Below, piece by piece: positions 12,829-26,400 of a stretch of 64,000 bases of DNA. The notes under the pieces are model-generated. The model saw only the letters and a program-made list of their open reading frames with translations, was not told where the DNA came from and did not search any database. Source of the DNA: Morella rubra. Its lineage: Eukaryota; Streptophyta; Magnoliopsida; Fagales; Myricaceae. Each line of letters begins with the position of its first letter. The first letter of the stretch is position 1. Both the position numbers and the translations under genes were made by a program. The stretch spans positions 22,722,280 to 22,786,279 of the forward strand of contig CM025856.1 in the NCBI GenBank assembly GCA_003952965.2. The letters run 5' to 3'.

Positions 12829-15800
12829 ATGCAAGCCGCACTCGTAAACCCATCTTCACGCGCCACCCTAACCTCCTCCCAGCATGGGCCCCGCCGCCCA
12901 AATAGACCCATCACCAACTTCGCTCTCCGGGCGTCACTCTCCTCCCCACCTCCCCCGTCTGTCACTGTGGACTCTTCTCCCGCAGCCTCCACTACTCAAG
13001 CCCACAAGCTCAACAAGTACAGCTCCCGTGTCACCGAGCCCAAGTCCCAGGGCGGGTCCCAGGCGATCCTCCATGGCGTGGGCCTCTCCGATGAGGACCT
13101 ATTGAAGCCCCAGATCGGCATCTCCTCCGTCTGGTACGAGGGCAACACCTGTAACATGCACCTCCTGAGGCTCTCCGAGGCTGTCAAGGAAGGGGTCCAA
13201 GAGGCCGGCATGGTGGGCTTTCGGTTCAACACCATCGGGGTCAGTGACGCCATCTCTATGGGGACCAGAGGCATGTGCTTTAGCCTGCAGTCGAGGGACC
13301 TCATTGCTGACAGCATTGAAACTGTAATGAGTGCCCAGTGGTACGATGGGAACATATCTATTCCTGGTTGTGATAAGAATGTGAGTCAGTTAGCTCTCAT
13401 TTTCATCAATGGGTTTTGCGGGTTTTGGATTTTCCCTGATGGGTATTAACGATTGCGATTGGTTTTTATCTTCTGGGCGGTTTCAATCCTGTCGAAGATA
13501 GAAACTTTGTCTTTCATTTTCTTCCATCTCTTCTTTCCCGTATCTCTGTCACTTTGGTTTCACCTCACTTTTCTCCCATAACTTTTTCACTCTGTTTCTT
13601 TTTCATTTTATCGCGAGGATGATTCAACAACTCAAAAAAGGAGGATGATTTAACTTGTAATTGTTTGCTGTTCTAGTTTTCCTTTGCTCCTTAAAGTTTT
13701 TGAGCTACATAATTTTTTATTATTGATATTAATGTACGTTGTAGACAGTTTAGGTTCAAGTGGAAAACGTACTCGCCTAGACTGTGATCTTCGATTTTCC
13801 TCCCAATTTGCCACAGTAAAAATGGTTCATTTATCTGAAGCTAGGTAATTTCTGGGGTTCGTAGTTTAAAATCTCACTTGTGAAGTTGTGTCAGCTTGTA
13901 TCTGGTCCATTTCCAGTCGAGGGAAGGCACTGCTTATAGTTCAATGCCTCGGTGTGTTTATTTCCTTAACTTAAGGTTTCAGTCAGCTTGACTGTTGCGG
14001 GAGCTTGGTTGTTGTTGTGGTTGTTTTTCTTGTTCTGTTTTAGTTGTAACATTGTCCAGGGCTTCTTTTTTTTTTGTATCTTGAGTGCTTTTTTCTTTTC
14101 TTTTTTGAGTCACCCATGGATTGAGGGTGTTTTTTTTTTTTTGGCTTTTGCTAAGTAAAGCACCTCAGCCTATTACGCTATTGTCAAAGATCAATTGGTC
14201 ACTTCTTTCTTTTGAATGTTATGCTGGTTAGTTTTGCAGATGCCAGGTACAATTATGGCAATGGGCCGGCTTAATCGACCAAGTATTATGGTTTATGGTG
14301 GAACTATCAAGGTTTGTGACTTGACTTGAACTGCACAACGAGATTTGCTCCTAAGAATTTAGCTTTTCAGTCCACAATCTTTGTTATTTGACCTAGTAGA
14401 ACCTTGGCATTTGTTTTCATGTAATATTTTTTGACTAAGTATTCACATAAGAAAAGGGATCCAAAATCAGGCTCAGTTCTTCCTCATCCTTTTGCTAAGT
14501 ATGCTATTAATAAATATTGTCTCACTTGACATTACAGATTAGTTGCTAAAATAGGGATCCTTTACCTTGGACATGGAGTCTTTTCCAATGTGGTGAATCT
14601 GTTATATATTGTAATGCACGTAACCGGTTTTGTTGTTGATATCTGGAATATGGGAGGCCAACAGTTTTTGGAGTTAAATAAGCTTAAAGTGATCATATCA
14701 TTTTGAACCAAGTGACCGCCTAACTTATGATGGGTAATTTGTCCTTATTTGAATAATGACAAATCATATCACCTTTGTCGTTCGGACTATGGGCTATGCA
14801 TGGTTAATAATGTGCAGTTAATGTTGAAGGATCGTTATCTAATTATGTGATCAGACACATCCAGCAAATCAAATACCGTAAAATCATGCATAGATTTAAT
14901 GTACCTTGTTTACACTATGTGCCCATGTTCTTGTAGTATGCTTTAGTTTTCGATATAGTTTGAACAGTAGCTCCCAAAAATCAGTGAGATCCAATTGAAA
15001 GAAAAAAACAGAAGTTTTTAGTGCATTCATGATCATATCTGAAAAGCACATTGTTCTCTTTGGTGCGGAAAAGGACTGGTGGCACTACTTTATTCATCCA
15101 CGTAACTTCTCAAGTGCTAACTATTTACTAGAAATGTTTGACCTTACTATCTGTTTTCCCTTATTCAAATTGTAGCTGGTTAGAGAATAGAAGTTTCTCA
15201 ACGGGCCAATGAAGTATCTTTCTGTAATTGTTTGTTTTGCAGCCCGGTCATTTTGAAGGCCATACTTATGATATTGTGTCTGCCTTTCAGGTATGCTTGT
15301 TTTCTCAGGCTGATTATTTCTGGTTATATATCCTATGAGGTCAATGTTGACCGTCTAATTGTCTTTACTGATATGAACTCTTTTTCTGCCTCTGAAAAGC
15401 TTTTAGCATCTCGGAAAGAGCAAAGATGTTTATTCTTTTGTTTTGACAGTATTTTGAGACAGAGAGTAATTCTTCTGGATAGATTCATCTGGGCTACTGA
15501 TTGTTGCCCTTTTAAATGATTGGTTTGATATTTTCAATGCTCTGATTTAATCTGATATCTGACAAATTGTGAACCCAGAATAGTGCAATTGGATTTGGAA
15601 AGCTTCATTCGGGGTTTTTGCATATTTTTGATAGAGTTTCTGAGACTTACAATCCTGTTGCCAACGCTAGTTAAATGAGTTGGAGAAAGACGCTGAAGTG
15701 TATTAGAACCACTTTTTGTTTTGTTTAGAAAAATAGGTATTGGGCCTTTTGGAAAAGTTTATGGGAAGATTTTATGTCATGGGGAACAGAAGTTTTTTTT

Positions 15801-18800
15801 AATGATGTGTGGCGTGGGTTCTTGCTTTAGAAGACTTTGACCCTGATTTTTTTATTTATTTACCAAGTATGGAGAGATCTGTTTGGACTTCTGAAGATGA
15901 CAGGATTTGTTTGTCGAACCTTAAATCACTTTTGCTTTTCAGAACTGGGTGTGCGCGAAAAACATAGCTATACACTGTGAACAAGGAAAATTAGCTGTGT
16001 TGTGCACATACTGTAACTCATTGTTTTGTTAACCTAATAACGCAAATCGTCCTTTTGTCTCATCTAAATTATTTCTGCAGTGTTACGGAGAATATGTTAG
16101 TGGATCCATAAGTGATGAGCAGAGGAAAACGGTAGTCCATAATTCATGCCCCGGGGCAGGGGCTTGTGGTGGTATGTACACGGCCAATACCATGGCTTCT
16201 GCTATTGAAGCAATGGGAATGTCTCTTCCCTACAGGTAGAATTTTGTTTCCTTCTGATCAATTGAATTTGCATCAGCTAGCACTGTTCTTATCCCTTTTT
16301 ATGTTTCCCCCCCCCCCCCCCCCCTCTTCAATACCTGCTGAAGATCCTTTGAAGTTGGATGAATGCCGATTAGCAGGAAGGTACCTTTTGGAATTGTTAA
16401 AAATGGACCTGAAACCACGAGACATTATCACTCCAAAATCCCTACGCAACGCAATGGTTATTGTCATGGCACTAGGTGGCTCTACAAATGCTGTGCTACA
16501 CTTGATTGCTATTGCAAGGTGAGGAGAGTCTTTGGTGCCGGGTTTTCTGCTCATACCATTGATTGCATGACTTGTAAGTGGCTCATTCTGAAATTCTTGG
16601 CAGGTCTGTTGGTCTAGATTTAACTCTTGATGATTTTCAGAAGGTCAGCGATAAGGTTCCATTTCTTGCAGATCTTAAGCCTAGTGGAAAATATGTCATG
16701 GAAGATGTGCACAAGGTTTGTGTTATAATAAATTCTTGCCTTGTGCTTTCAATCCACAACTTCTGTGAAAGACCTCTGCTAGAAATGCTTTCCCCGGTTG
16801 GGTGCATGGCATTCTATATATGGTGTTTCTATTGCCATTTCTTCTTGATAAATAATCAGTGGTTGTTTTGATAGATTGGAGAAGCTCCTGCTGTCATGCG
16901 CTACCTTCTCGAGCATGGTCTTTTAGATGGGGATTGTATGACGGGTATATATAGATTGTTGCATTCATCAGAAAAAAAATAAAAAAAAAATTCTCATATT
17001 AATGTACAAGTATTTCCTCTCTAGTTACTGGCAAGACAGTGGCTGAAAATGCAGCAAGTTTCCCTCCATTAGCCGAAGGACAGGTTTGGATGGCTTATAT
17101 ATTTGTCTTTCTGATATTTACCGATTGCTATGTTTCGGTTTACTTTTTATCCATTACATTGTAAGGCAAACAATCCAGTTCTCTCTTCCTTTCTCTCCAT
17201 TCAGGATGTAGTACGACCATTGGAGAACCCCATAAAGAAAACAGGCCACATCCAAATATTATACGGAAATCTTGCACCAAATGGTTCTGTTGCAAAAATC
17301 ACTGGAAAAGAGGGGCTATATTTTTCTGGTGCTATTTTATGTCCTACTTTTGCACTATTTTTTTTGAAGCTTGAGGTTCTATTTTTCAAGTTCACTCTGC
17401 TGCAAAAATACTTATGACATTACTGTTCTCCAGGTCCTGCTCTTGTCTTCGAAGGAGAAGAATCTATGATTGCAGCTATCTCGGAGGATCCATTGAGGTT
17501 TAAGGTATGTCTGGTGGTTGACATTGTTGTTAAATCTATTCTTTGGGGGCAGCAGTTTTTGATGTTGATTTGTAACTGGTGAGGAGTTCATTACCCAAGT
17601 AGCTTGAGCATATGCAGAGTTCTTCATAAACTGGGTCTTTGCCATGCCCAAGCTTGTCCTTGATAAACTGGTCTCCGCCATGGCCATGCTTTTTGCCAAT
17701 TTATAGGTTACGTTTGGGAAGCAGAAATGAGTGTTGCCCAAAAGGCAGCTCATATGTTTCACGGTTAATTTGGATAATAAAATTTTGGCCCCTTTTATCT
17801 TATGAAGACCCAAGGATTGATTTCAGACTTTTCTTATTTAAAATTCTGGTCTCTTGCATTAATAAATTTCAAATGTCCATTTGTCTGCATTTGTTTTATT
17901 ACTAGGTGTTGGTCATATGCATTCTCAATTTTGTATGATTTTTGAGTTGCACTGGGTCTGATGCTTTTGCATTGCTGCAGTGACAAGATCGCACCATGGA
18001 ACTCAGCCGTTGTGACGTGATATCTGAGTTCTTGTTTGTGTTTGTTATGTTCCAGGGAAAGGTAGTCGTGATTAGAGGAGAAGGGCCTAAGGGTGGACCA
18101 GGCATGGCCGAAATGTTAACACCAACTAGTGCAATTATGGGAGCAGGTCTTGGAAAGGTATGGGTTCTATGAGATCTAATTTGGTTGATGATTAGTGGTC
18201 TGTTCTTGTCACGATTGGAATCAACTCACTGCACTCTTGCATTCCAGATAGTGAGACAACTTATCAATAGTTCCTTGTTATGTTCAAGGTACAGAAAAAT
18301 TAGTTCAAGGGTTACTTCAAGGTCATGAATACACTTCATTACCAATTTATCAAGGACACAGGAATTAGTTGCAACTACATATGACTAGTATTTTCTTTTC
18401 CATCGGTCAATATTTCCCTCTTCCAGCTACATGCTTGATCGTTGTTGATGACGTCTGTTATTTCCCAAGGATTGACACGTTTCTGCTCCGGCATTGCTTT
18501 TGGATAATGCAGGATGTTGCTTTGTTGACTGATGGTAGGTTTTCAGGAGGTTCGCATGGATTTGTTGTTGGCCACATATGCCCTGAAGCACAGGTGCAAC
18601 AGCTTATTATTCAATCTAGATGGATCATCATATACAAAAAACGACTTTAGTACAGAAATGTTTTCCATCTTTTTAAGGAAATAAAAACCAACAATCTTTC
18701 TTTTCAAGGGAATAGACTCCCAAGTTTGTTTCTGCACAACCAAACAATAGAGGACCAAAATAATTCCTGGCGACTCATTTACAGGAAGGTGGTCCAATTG

Positions 18801-19086
18801 GTTTGATTGAAAACGGAGACACCATCAATGTCGATGTTCAGCAGAGGAGAATAGACGTACAGATATCGGCGGAGGAGATGGAACGACGAAGAAAAAAATG
18901 GACTCCGCCAGCTTATAAGGCCAAGAGTGGAGTTCTTTACAAGGTATGTGGGAATCTGCCTTGACATCCACGTTCAGTTCAGTGTATGATTCGTTGATAT
19001 ACTTATTAAGAAGATACCATATGATTTATCTCCAGTACATCAAGAACGTGCAGTCGGCTTCAAAGGGATGTGTGACGGATGAGTAG
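12829..19086 (+). CDS. DHAD: Dihydroxy-acid dehydratase, plastid (14 exons; one acceptor missing)
   Basis: Dehydrates 2,3-dihydroxy-isovalerate and -methylvalerate to the 2-oxo acids of valine and isoleucine synthesis, in plastids. Exons: 12829-13380, 14240-14311, 15243-15290, 16081-16235, 16324-16518, 16604-16715, 16875-16944, 17025-17083, 17205-17328, 17434-17504, 18056-18157, 18513-18593, 18785-18943, 19036-19086. Together they give 616 codons, close to the family length. The first 60 or so residues are Ser/Pro/Thr-rich and read as a transit peptide. Iron-sulfur ligands are visible: Cys108 (NTCNMH), Cys181 (PGCDKN) and Cys253 ([13 protein letters not shown]). The conserved [32 protein letters not shown] and TDGRFSGG blocks are present, and the C-terminus is [10 protein letters not shown]. 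Exon 5 keeps frame with exon 4 only if it starts at 16324, but no AG precedes it: the position is a run of 18 C. All other junctions are canonical. This is either a homopolymer error or a damaged allele. Confidence 0.93.
16307..16324 (+). other. 18-C homopolymer at the DHAD intron 4/exon 5 acceptor
   Basis: Exon 4 ends TAC-AG before GTAGAATT (donor at 16236). Protein homology requires exon 5 to start with the C of a serine codon followed by TCT TCA ATA CCT GCT. The bases before it are TTTATGTTT plus eighteen C, with no AG. Upstream AGs at 16275-16276 and 16279-16280 give, respectively, an immediate stop and a frame mismatch at the present run length. The downstream AG (16342-16343) leads to a stop within seven codons. 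Confidence 0.85.
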
Positions 19087-20404
19087 AGGAGAACACACAT
19101 TTAGTGAGGGGATGCAGAGTGTGGGAGCAAGCTCAAAATAGTCCATGCCATGGTGACTTCTAGCGGCTCTTTTAGGGTATCTGGCTATTCAACTTCAGCG
19201 TTTTGTATTTTTTTTTTCTTAGAGAACTGTTTTCCTGTCCATTTTTTGGGATATTTAAGCCGTGCTTGTTTTGTGACATTTTTTTTTCTTCTTTTGTTAG
19301 AATTTTGTCCCCCGAAAACTATAAGAGAAATAAATAGAAAGGGAATCTTGTATTAAGATCATTGGGTTAAACCTTTCGATGCACTGTTGTCTGTTGAATC
19401 ATTTGATAACCTGGGTCATTCATTCGTTATCTGCGTTTCAGAGCAGCACGTGCCACCTGACAAACGACTTTAGACTAAAATTTCTCTCCATTTCAAAAAT
19501 TTGAAGTCTGGTTAAAAAGCAATAATAAAATAAATTTAAAATAATCTTTATTTCTATCAAATGAGGAAATAATTTTTTTCATTATAATAAACATAAAAAA
19601 TTTATTCAAATTATTTTTCTTTTTTTTTTTTTATCTTAACTTTTAATCCATCAATTTTTATAATATTCTCAAAATTTTCATAGAATTTTAGTTTGACGTG
19701 GCTTTAATATGTACCATACAAAAACTGTGCCTGTTTTTTGGTTCTATAAGAAGTGTTTGCGTATCTATTTATTATTTAAGCCCATTGCAATTCCCTTTTT
19801 TTTTTTAATTAAAACAAAATTCCTAGTTATCTTTTACCAAATCAGATTGGGTTAGCTGTAATTATCAGGGTCATTAAAGTCAACTATTTGGTATACTTTA
19901 ATTTCTTAGACATTAATGTTTAACTATTTAGAAGATCAACGGAGATAATTAATTAATACAGAGTTCTCCAGAGCTACGCCGCCAGATCTGTAAGGGAAAC
20001 AAATATTTATCTTAAATCCGCAAAGACGTATTAGCCCCCCACTTCCCAACAGGAAAAAAAAAATTTCTGTATTTGGCATAAGAGAAAAGAAAAATCATAT
20101 ATTAATTATCTTGTTCTTCTTGCGAATTTTTTAGTTATTTTCAGTTGGGCTGAAGAAGATAAAGAGCCTAGCCTATGCCGGTTGGGCTTGGGCTGATATA
20201 GCAGAGGCCGGCAGCTTAGGGTTTAGGCCTCGGCTCTCTTTTCTCAGTTTCTACCAAAATCCAAAAGAGAGCTAATTCCAACCTAACTTGATATGACCTG
20301 TTCGTAATCGACCCGACCCATCGTCTGTTCTGGCAGCGAAACGACGGGCTAGAGACTAGAGAGTTAAGAGAGAGAGAGAGAGAAAGAAAGGGAAAGGAAG
20401 GACG
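19087..20404. other. DHAD 3' region and RING-gene upstream region
   Basis: The DHAD 3' UTR probably occupies the first few hundred bases; an AATAAA at 19329-19334 is a candidate polyadenylation signal. Beyond it is AT-rich spacer. A purine run of GA repeats at about 20367-20400 lies just before the next gene and fits a GA-rich 5' leader. No other gene is seen. Confidence 0.55.
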
Positions 20405-20449
20405 ATGACTCTATGGCATCGTCATCTTCCCCGGAATCCTCGTATTTGA
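20405..20449 (+). other. Overlapping uORF at the RING gene start
   Basis: An ATG at 20405 lies eight bases before the main start (20413) in a different frame. It reads 14 codons and stops inside the main coding region at about 20447-20449. Scanning ribosomes would meet it first, so it could reduce translation of the E3 ligase if the leader starts upstream of it. The context of this first ATG (GACGATGA) is moderate. Confidence 0.5.
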
Positions 20450-23400
20450 ATTCGACTTCGGGGCTTCTGTCTCTTTTGGATTTGAACCTGCAAGAAGATC
20501 AGGTATTCATTGTCCCTCGGCATTTCCTTTGAGCTCTTTTGATTTTAAATCTCGTATTTCTGAATCAAGTTTATTTATTTCTGATTCTTGGTTCCATTAT
20601 GTCCCTTTTAAAAAATAAAATAAAATAATTTACTGAATCGGCGTGTTGTTTTGATAATATATTTACAAATTATGCTTAAAAATTGTTTCCAACTTGTACC
20701 TAAGTATTTTGTTTCTATTTGAATTTCGAATATTATCTTGATGGGATTTATCATACTTATTGTTTGATAGAGATTGAACCTGCCCTGGTTTCTCATGAGG
20801 CTTTTTGTTAGACATTTTAATTCAGATTTAATTTTAATTTTAATTTTAAGAGTTTTTTTTTTTTTTGACAGAGGTTCTAAAAAGTGTTTTAAACATGATC
20901 CATGTCATGTTCGTGCTAAACTTTTCTTAATAAGATAGTATTGTGCTTATGACCAAATTCAAAAAACCGGAAATTAATTGAAGAACTTATTTGGGTGGGT
21001 GTTGTAATGCTTCTCACATGATGCTTTAACTACTCACTTGCTTTGCCGTTTTTGGTCTAAAAATGAAAGCATCATATTGTATTTGTTTTGCAAGATTGTT
21101 ATTTTTTTGTAGAGAAGTTCCCTTATTTTTTCCTTCATATTTCGTATATCATTTTTCTTGCCATGTACATGATTTGAACTAATTCAATCAAGTTTACAAA
21201 ACTAGTTGATCGATATCTTCCCTAGTTATGTACTGGATGTCCTGTGCTTTTGATGTCATTTAACTTCCTTCCATCTGGATCTTATTCATCCTATATATTT
21301 TGTTGGGATGCTAATATGCCTACATGCACAATTTCTACAGGCTTATTTTAGCGGGCATGGTTGAAATTTGTTGGTGCGAGGCTTTTGCAACACTTACTGT
21401 TGCATTGTGTTTGACACGTTTCTTTAGTAGCTATACATTAATCCGAATTTTTCAGAAAAAAAAAGAAAAAAAGAATTGTGCCGATAATTGGTATCTGTAA
21501 TTTTATGTTTAAGCATTCCTAATAGAGACGATATTTTTTTGTGCATGTTTGTAGTTCTTTTGATTTGTCCATTTTAGGCTGTAATAGATCCTTTTAAGAA
21601 ATATATGTTATATACAAAAATTTGTTTGTTAGTTTTTTTATTAATTGGTTTTGATTCCTTGATTTTTATTTGAATTGACGCAGAATATGGAGGAAATGGA
21701 CATTGATCAGGTAGTCGATGTTCCCGACACACCTGATAGGTTAGCTGCACGTCGTACATTTAGCAAGGAATGTGTTGGAATTGAAAGCGATTTATCATTG
21801 GATGGTTCCTTGAGGAATCCTGATTTTGTGGATGGAAAATGCATGAATGGGCTGAGGGGCAGGGATAGGAATAGAAGATTGGTTATTCGTTCTCGGGAGA
21901 ATCTCAGCAATGATGAACATAAAGGTACCAAGAACCCCCTCATTCTTTCCCCGTCAAAGAATGTGTATGCTTCCCGGAATGCTCACCTATTTAGGAGACT
22001 AGAAAAAGACGAAGGCTACAACCATAAAACCAGGCACTCTATCAGAACTGAAGACATTGATAAAGGCAAAAGTATATGCTCAAAGTTTCCTTCTAAATCG
22101 TCCGGTTACCATGAAGACACTGCTTTCTTGGATTTAACTGAACAGAAAGGTGACACGCAAAACCCCAAAACTGTTTTTCCAGATGGTTTGTTTGAAGATC
22201 CTGTGGCTACAGATAAGAGGAAAGAGAAAATGCTGCCTGTTGGTGGATCTTCTTCAAATTGCATTCAAGATTCTCATAATGCATCCAGAAATGTGTATAA
22301 GGGAAAGGAAAAATTCGTGGACAATGCATTTAACCATCCTAGTTTCACTTTTGGTCCTGGGAAAGGGGCTAATAAGTTCACTGATTCTCAATGCAAAACT
22401 GAGAAGCAAATGCCCATGCCTGGTCTTTCTCTTATCCTTCCAAGAGTCAGTGGGCAAAAAAGGTTGGTTCGAAATGGGTGTATCTCCCCGCATAATATAG
22501 CGACAAGGGCAAAACAATTAGCTGAACGAGAGAGTGCCAGTTCCACTGTTGAGCAGAGTCATTTGAGGTTTTCTGAGAGTCCACCTTGTCCAATGGATAT
22601 TGGTGATATAGTTTCTCGAGACAATAGTGGTGATAGAGTGAAAGGAAAGCGCATCATTATTCATCATTCTACACCAAAGGAGGAGCAAGGTGCCAACACT
22701 ATTTCCACAACGAGCAGGTAGTTTGAGTTATAGTCCTCAGTTTTTACTTCTAGGTAGCTGCTCCTAAATGATTGCCATATTCTGTGTTTTTTGGAAAGCA
22801 ACTGGATGGGATAGATTTAGTTGAGATGTAAGGCTTCTTAAGAATTCAACTGTACTCCGAATTAGTAGTTCTTTTATATCGTTTTCTAATTGTTTTGATC
22901 CTTTCTGCTAGACGTTAGTTAACTTCCAGATTTCAAGCTTGGAATCTTCTTCCCTTCCTATTTGAAATACATGATATTAAGACAAAAATAATTCTTGAGA
23001 GAGACATCACTTGGAGCTCCTAAACTATGAGGCCAATTTCACTGTGAGGACCAAAGTACAAAGTTCGTCACATAGTTCTCTCGAACTACCAAAATTCATG
23101 AATGTATATCCTTTGAAAGGACCCGACGCTCAAGATTGTGCAACGCGTTTCTGAATACGAGGTTTTGAATACAACATTTATGACAATGGATGCACTAATG
23201 GATGAGGATAATTCATAATCATTGATAGAGTGTGGCACGATCTTGAGAGTTGGGTCTTTTAGAGGATGTACATTCATGAATTTTGATAGTTCGAGGGATC
23301 TATGTGACAAACTATATTGCGAAAGTGACATTTACACCTTAGTTTTTGAGTTTCAAAGTGACTTTTCCCCTTTCTTTTGTTTAGTTTTTCACTAGGACAT

Positions 23401-26400
23401 GCATATTTCTTTGTTACTTTCGTACTTTTCATCTCTAATGATCCTTTGCAACTACTTTTCTTATTTACAAATTCCAATTTAATTTTATATAGTGAGATCT
23501 TTCCATAATGCATCATCATTAGGAAATTTTATTCTGTCTGTCCTAAAATATTTATTGGTCTGGATCTAATAAGAGCTACTTCACATGATTTTTTTGTGAA
23601 TGTAAATTATATTACTATGGTTTGTCTACTTTCTCAGAATGTGGCTAGTTCTTTGTTTTGCAATACTGCAAATCTTCATTATGATTATGCTTATCAACAT
23701 GCTGCTGTTCACTATCTCCTAATCATTTCAACTGTGGATCCATTTGTCATGTGCTTCCTCCTGTTGGCTTCATGAATTTACTGTCGGTATAATTGCAGCT
23801 TCTGTCTTAGTTTTTGAGCTTTTTAATATGTTTTAAAGAGAGCTTTTGAAGGATAAGCGCTCTCTGAAGGATGGCGATCAGCACATTTACTTGCATTTAC
23901 CATGTAGCCTGTTACTGTTCATGTGGTCCATAGTTTTTGGATATATGATAGATCCATCGTTCTTATTGGGCCAATAGATTGACAGTTATTGATTTCTGAT
24001 TTCTTTTGTCTAAATTTTGTCAAAGTGTTGGTGTATAAACCTTTACTCGTGAAAATTTTAACTGGCATGTGAAAGAACAACCTTCTGAAAATATGGCACT
24101 GTTCAAAGTTTCAACTCTCTTTTCTGGAAGTTTTGTAAAGAAAGGGAGAGAACATTTGAAAATGGTCACTGTTAGAAGTTTAATGTCATTACTTTTGCCA
24201 ACAGTTGTTGGATCAACTTATGTTTCTTATTTCTTATTTCTTTGAAGCACTTCTATCCTGATACTTATGACCTGTTATGTTTTTGGAGCAGCCCTGGCAC
24301 CATCGATCTAGGGACTGATGGAAGTAGTTATGCCGGTGGAGCTCTATTTGGATGCTCTGAAGGATTAGGTGGTTGGAGAAGCACACGAAACCGTTCAAGA
24401 AAAGCTGATCATCCTGTCTCTGAGAGAGCTGGGGGTATTTCTGGGAGAATTGATGGTGTTGGAGACTGGGTTAGTCAACAAAAAAATACCAATATTGTCT
24501 CAGAGGCTGATCGCATTGTTGAATCACACCATGCAGCAAATACAATTAATAGAAGGCAAAAGAAACATAGAATGACTTCAAGGAATGCTGTTGAATGCTC
24601 TACATCAGTATCCAATGACTCAGATATTGTGTTTCTTGGTTCATCAGGGGAATCATTGAATTCAAGATCATTCAGAAATCGGACCCATGAATGCCAGGGC
24701 AATCTGCGTCCTGTTATTGAAGTGGAAGAGTTACCATCTGAAGTGAGACAAACCATCTCTCATGATTTAGGCTGCATTAATAATGATTACTCTGATGCCA
24801 GAGCAAGACAGGTAGAAGCAGATGAGATGTTGGCTAGGGAACTGCAAGAACAACTATATCAGGAGGTGCCTGTGGTTGGAGGTGGTGAGGTAGGTTCCTC
24901 AATACAGAGTTTTTCTATGAGATCGAACAATCGAACCGGATTTCTTTTTCTTGTGGGTAATAGGTTTCTTGGAATTGTTTCATGTTTTGTTGTCTTGTCG
25001 TAGATTGATGAGAATTTAACGTGGGGGCTGCAGCAGGATGTTTTCCACAATGCTCCTGGTGTAAGACACAATGAATCACATCCGGTGAGTCAGCCTATTT
25101 ACTTTTGCAGAAGCGAAAAACATGAAACGTTGCATTCAGGTTCATCTTAGTCTGGTTATTACTGCTGTTCCATAGTTACCAAGACGTTTTTATTTGAAAA
25201 TGATAAATTTTCTTTTCCTTTAGCATTTGTTCTGACACTCAAGACTCATTCATGTCTTTGCCTTTCAAAAAATGGAAGCCTCTGTGTCTAAATGGAGCGA
25301 TTGTGGATGGTATTTTGATATATGAATGCAATGATCTTTGATGTATTAAGAAGATATTGTGTCAAGGGCTGTGGTTGATGTGAGCTAGGATGAGTTTAAA
25401 TGTTGCAGATTCATCTGTTTAATTATGTATCAAGTGCGAGCCAAGCTCTTGCTTATCTTAAGCTAGATTACATATTCAAGCTTGCTTATAATAAGCTAGA
25501 TATTGATTGACCTTTTTTTCAAAATGGATGAGCATAATTTATGAGCTTGCTCAACTAAGATTTGTTGCCTCAAAACATGTGACTAAGCATGTGTGTATAA
25601 TTTTGTGCCCAAGGCTATACTAGTGAGGTCACAGGTTCTATCCCTGGGTGCATGAATGTATGAGTTGTCTTTACCTATTATTATGAGAATGGTTGAACAG
25701 GTCAGAACATAATTTGCTGGCCCTTTGTAGACATGGAGAAGATTGTGGGAAATATTTGAAGGGCCTTCCTAAGGGATGATTGTCCTTTAGTACTGTGGAT
25801 GTGTTGAGGATGCCTACAAGGTCCATCTAGGCCGAATGTCTGTTTATTTCGTAGTACAACCTACTTTTTGCTTTCACTCAAAAGCAGGATGGTATCACGT
25901 AGTTGATGATAGGTGTGGGTGTATGTGTATATTTTGCTAAAGTGATGATGTTAATTATAATTGCAATTCATGAAGTTTCTTCCTGGCTAATGGACATATT
26001 TTCCTGCATATTGTTAAATGTTGTTTAGTTGGTGTATTTAAGTCTTTACTGGACTATTCTGCTTGCTTTCACTAACAGTTCATTTGGTTTGTATGTTTAT
26101 CAGAGAGGCTCAGTGGTATCGCGTTCAAATAGACAACCCTGGTCTCGGTCTTCTCATAACCCTTCAACTAGGAGAGGAACCCAGGCTCGGGCTCCCATCT
26201 CTAGTCGAATAGCACCGTTGATGGGAACCCAGGCAAGAATTCCTACCTCCAGTAGAATAGCACGTTTGAGGAATCGTTTTTCAATGCATCCGCCTACAGT
26301 ATCATCAACTGGAAGAAATGTACAGTTTCCTTTGGACATGGATCTAGACATGGTCTCTCTCACTCTCTCTCTCTCTCTCTCTCTCTGTTTGTGTCTCCCT

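Noticed and set aside
25590..25660. SINE-like B-box (GGTTCTATCCC) in RING gene intron 4
   Set aside because: Only a single short motif match, with no A-box at the right distance and no recognisable tail.
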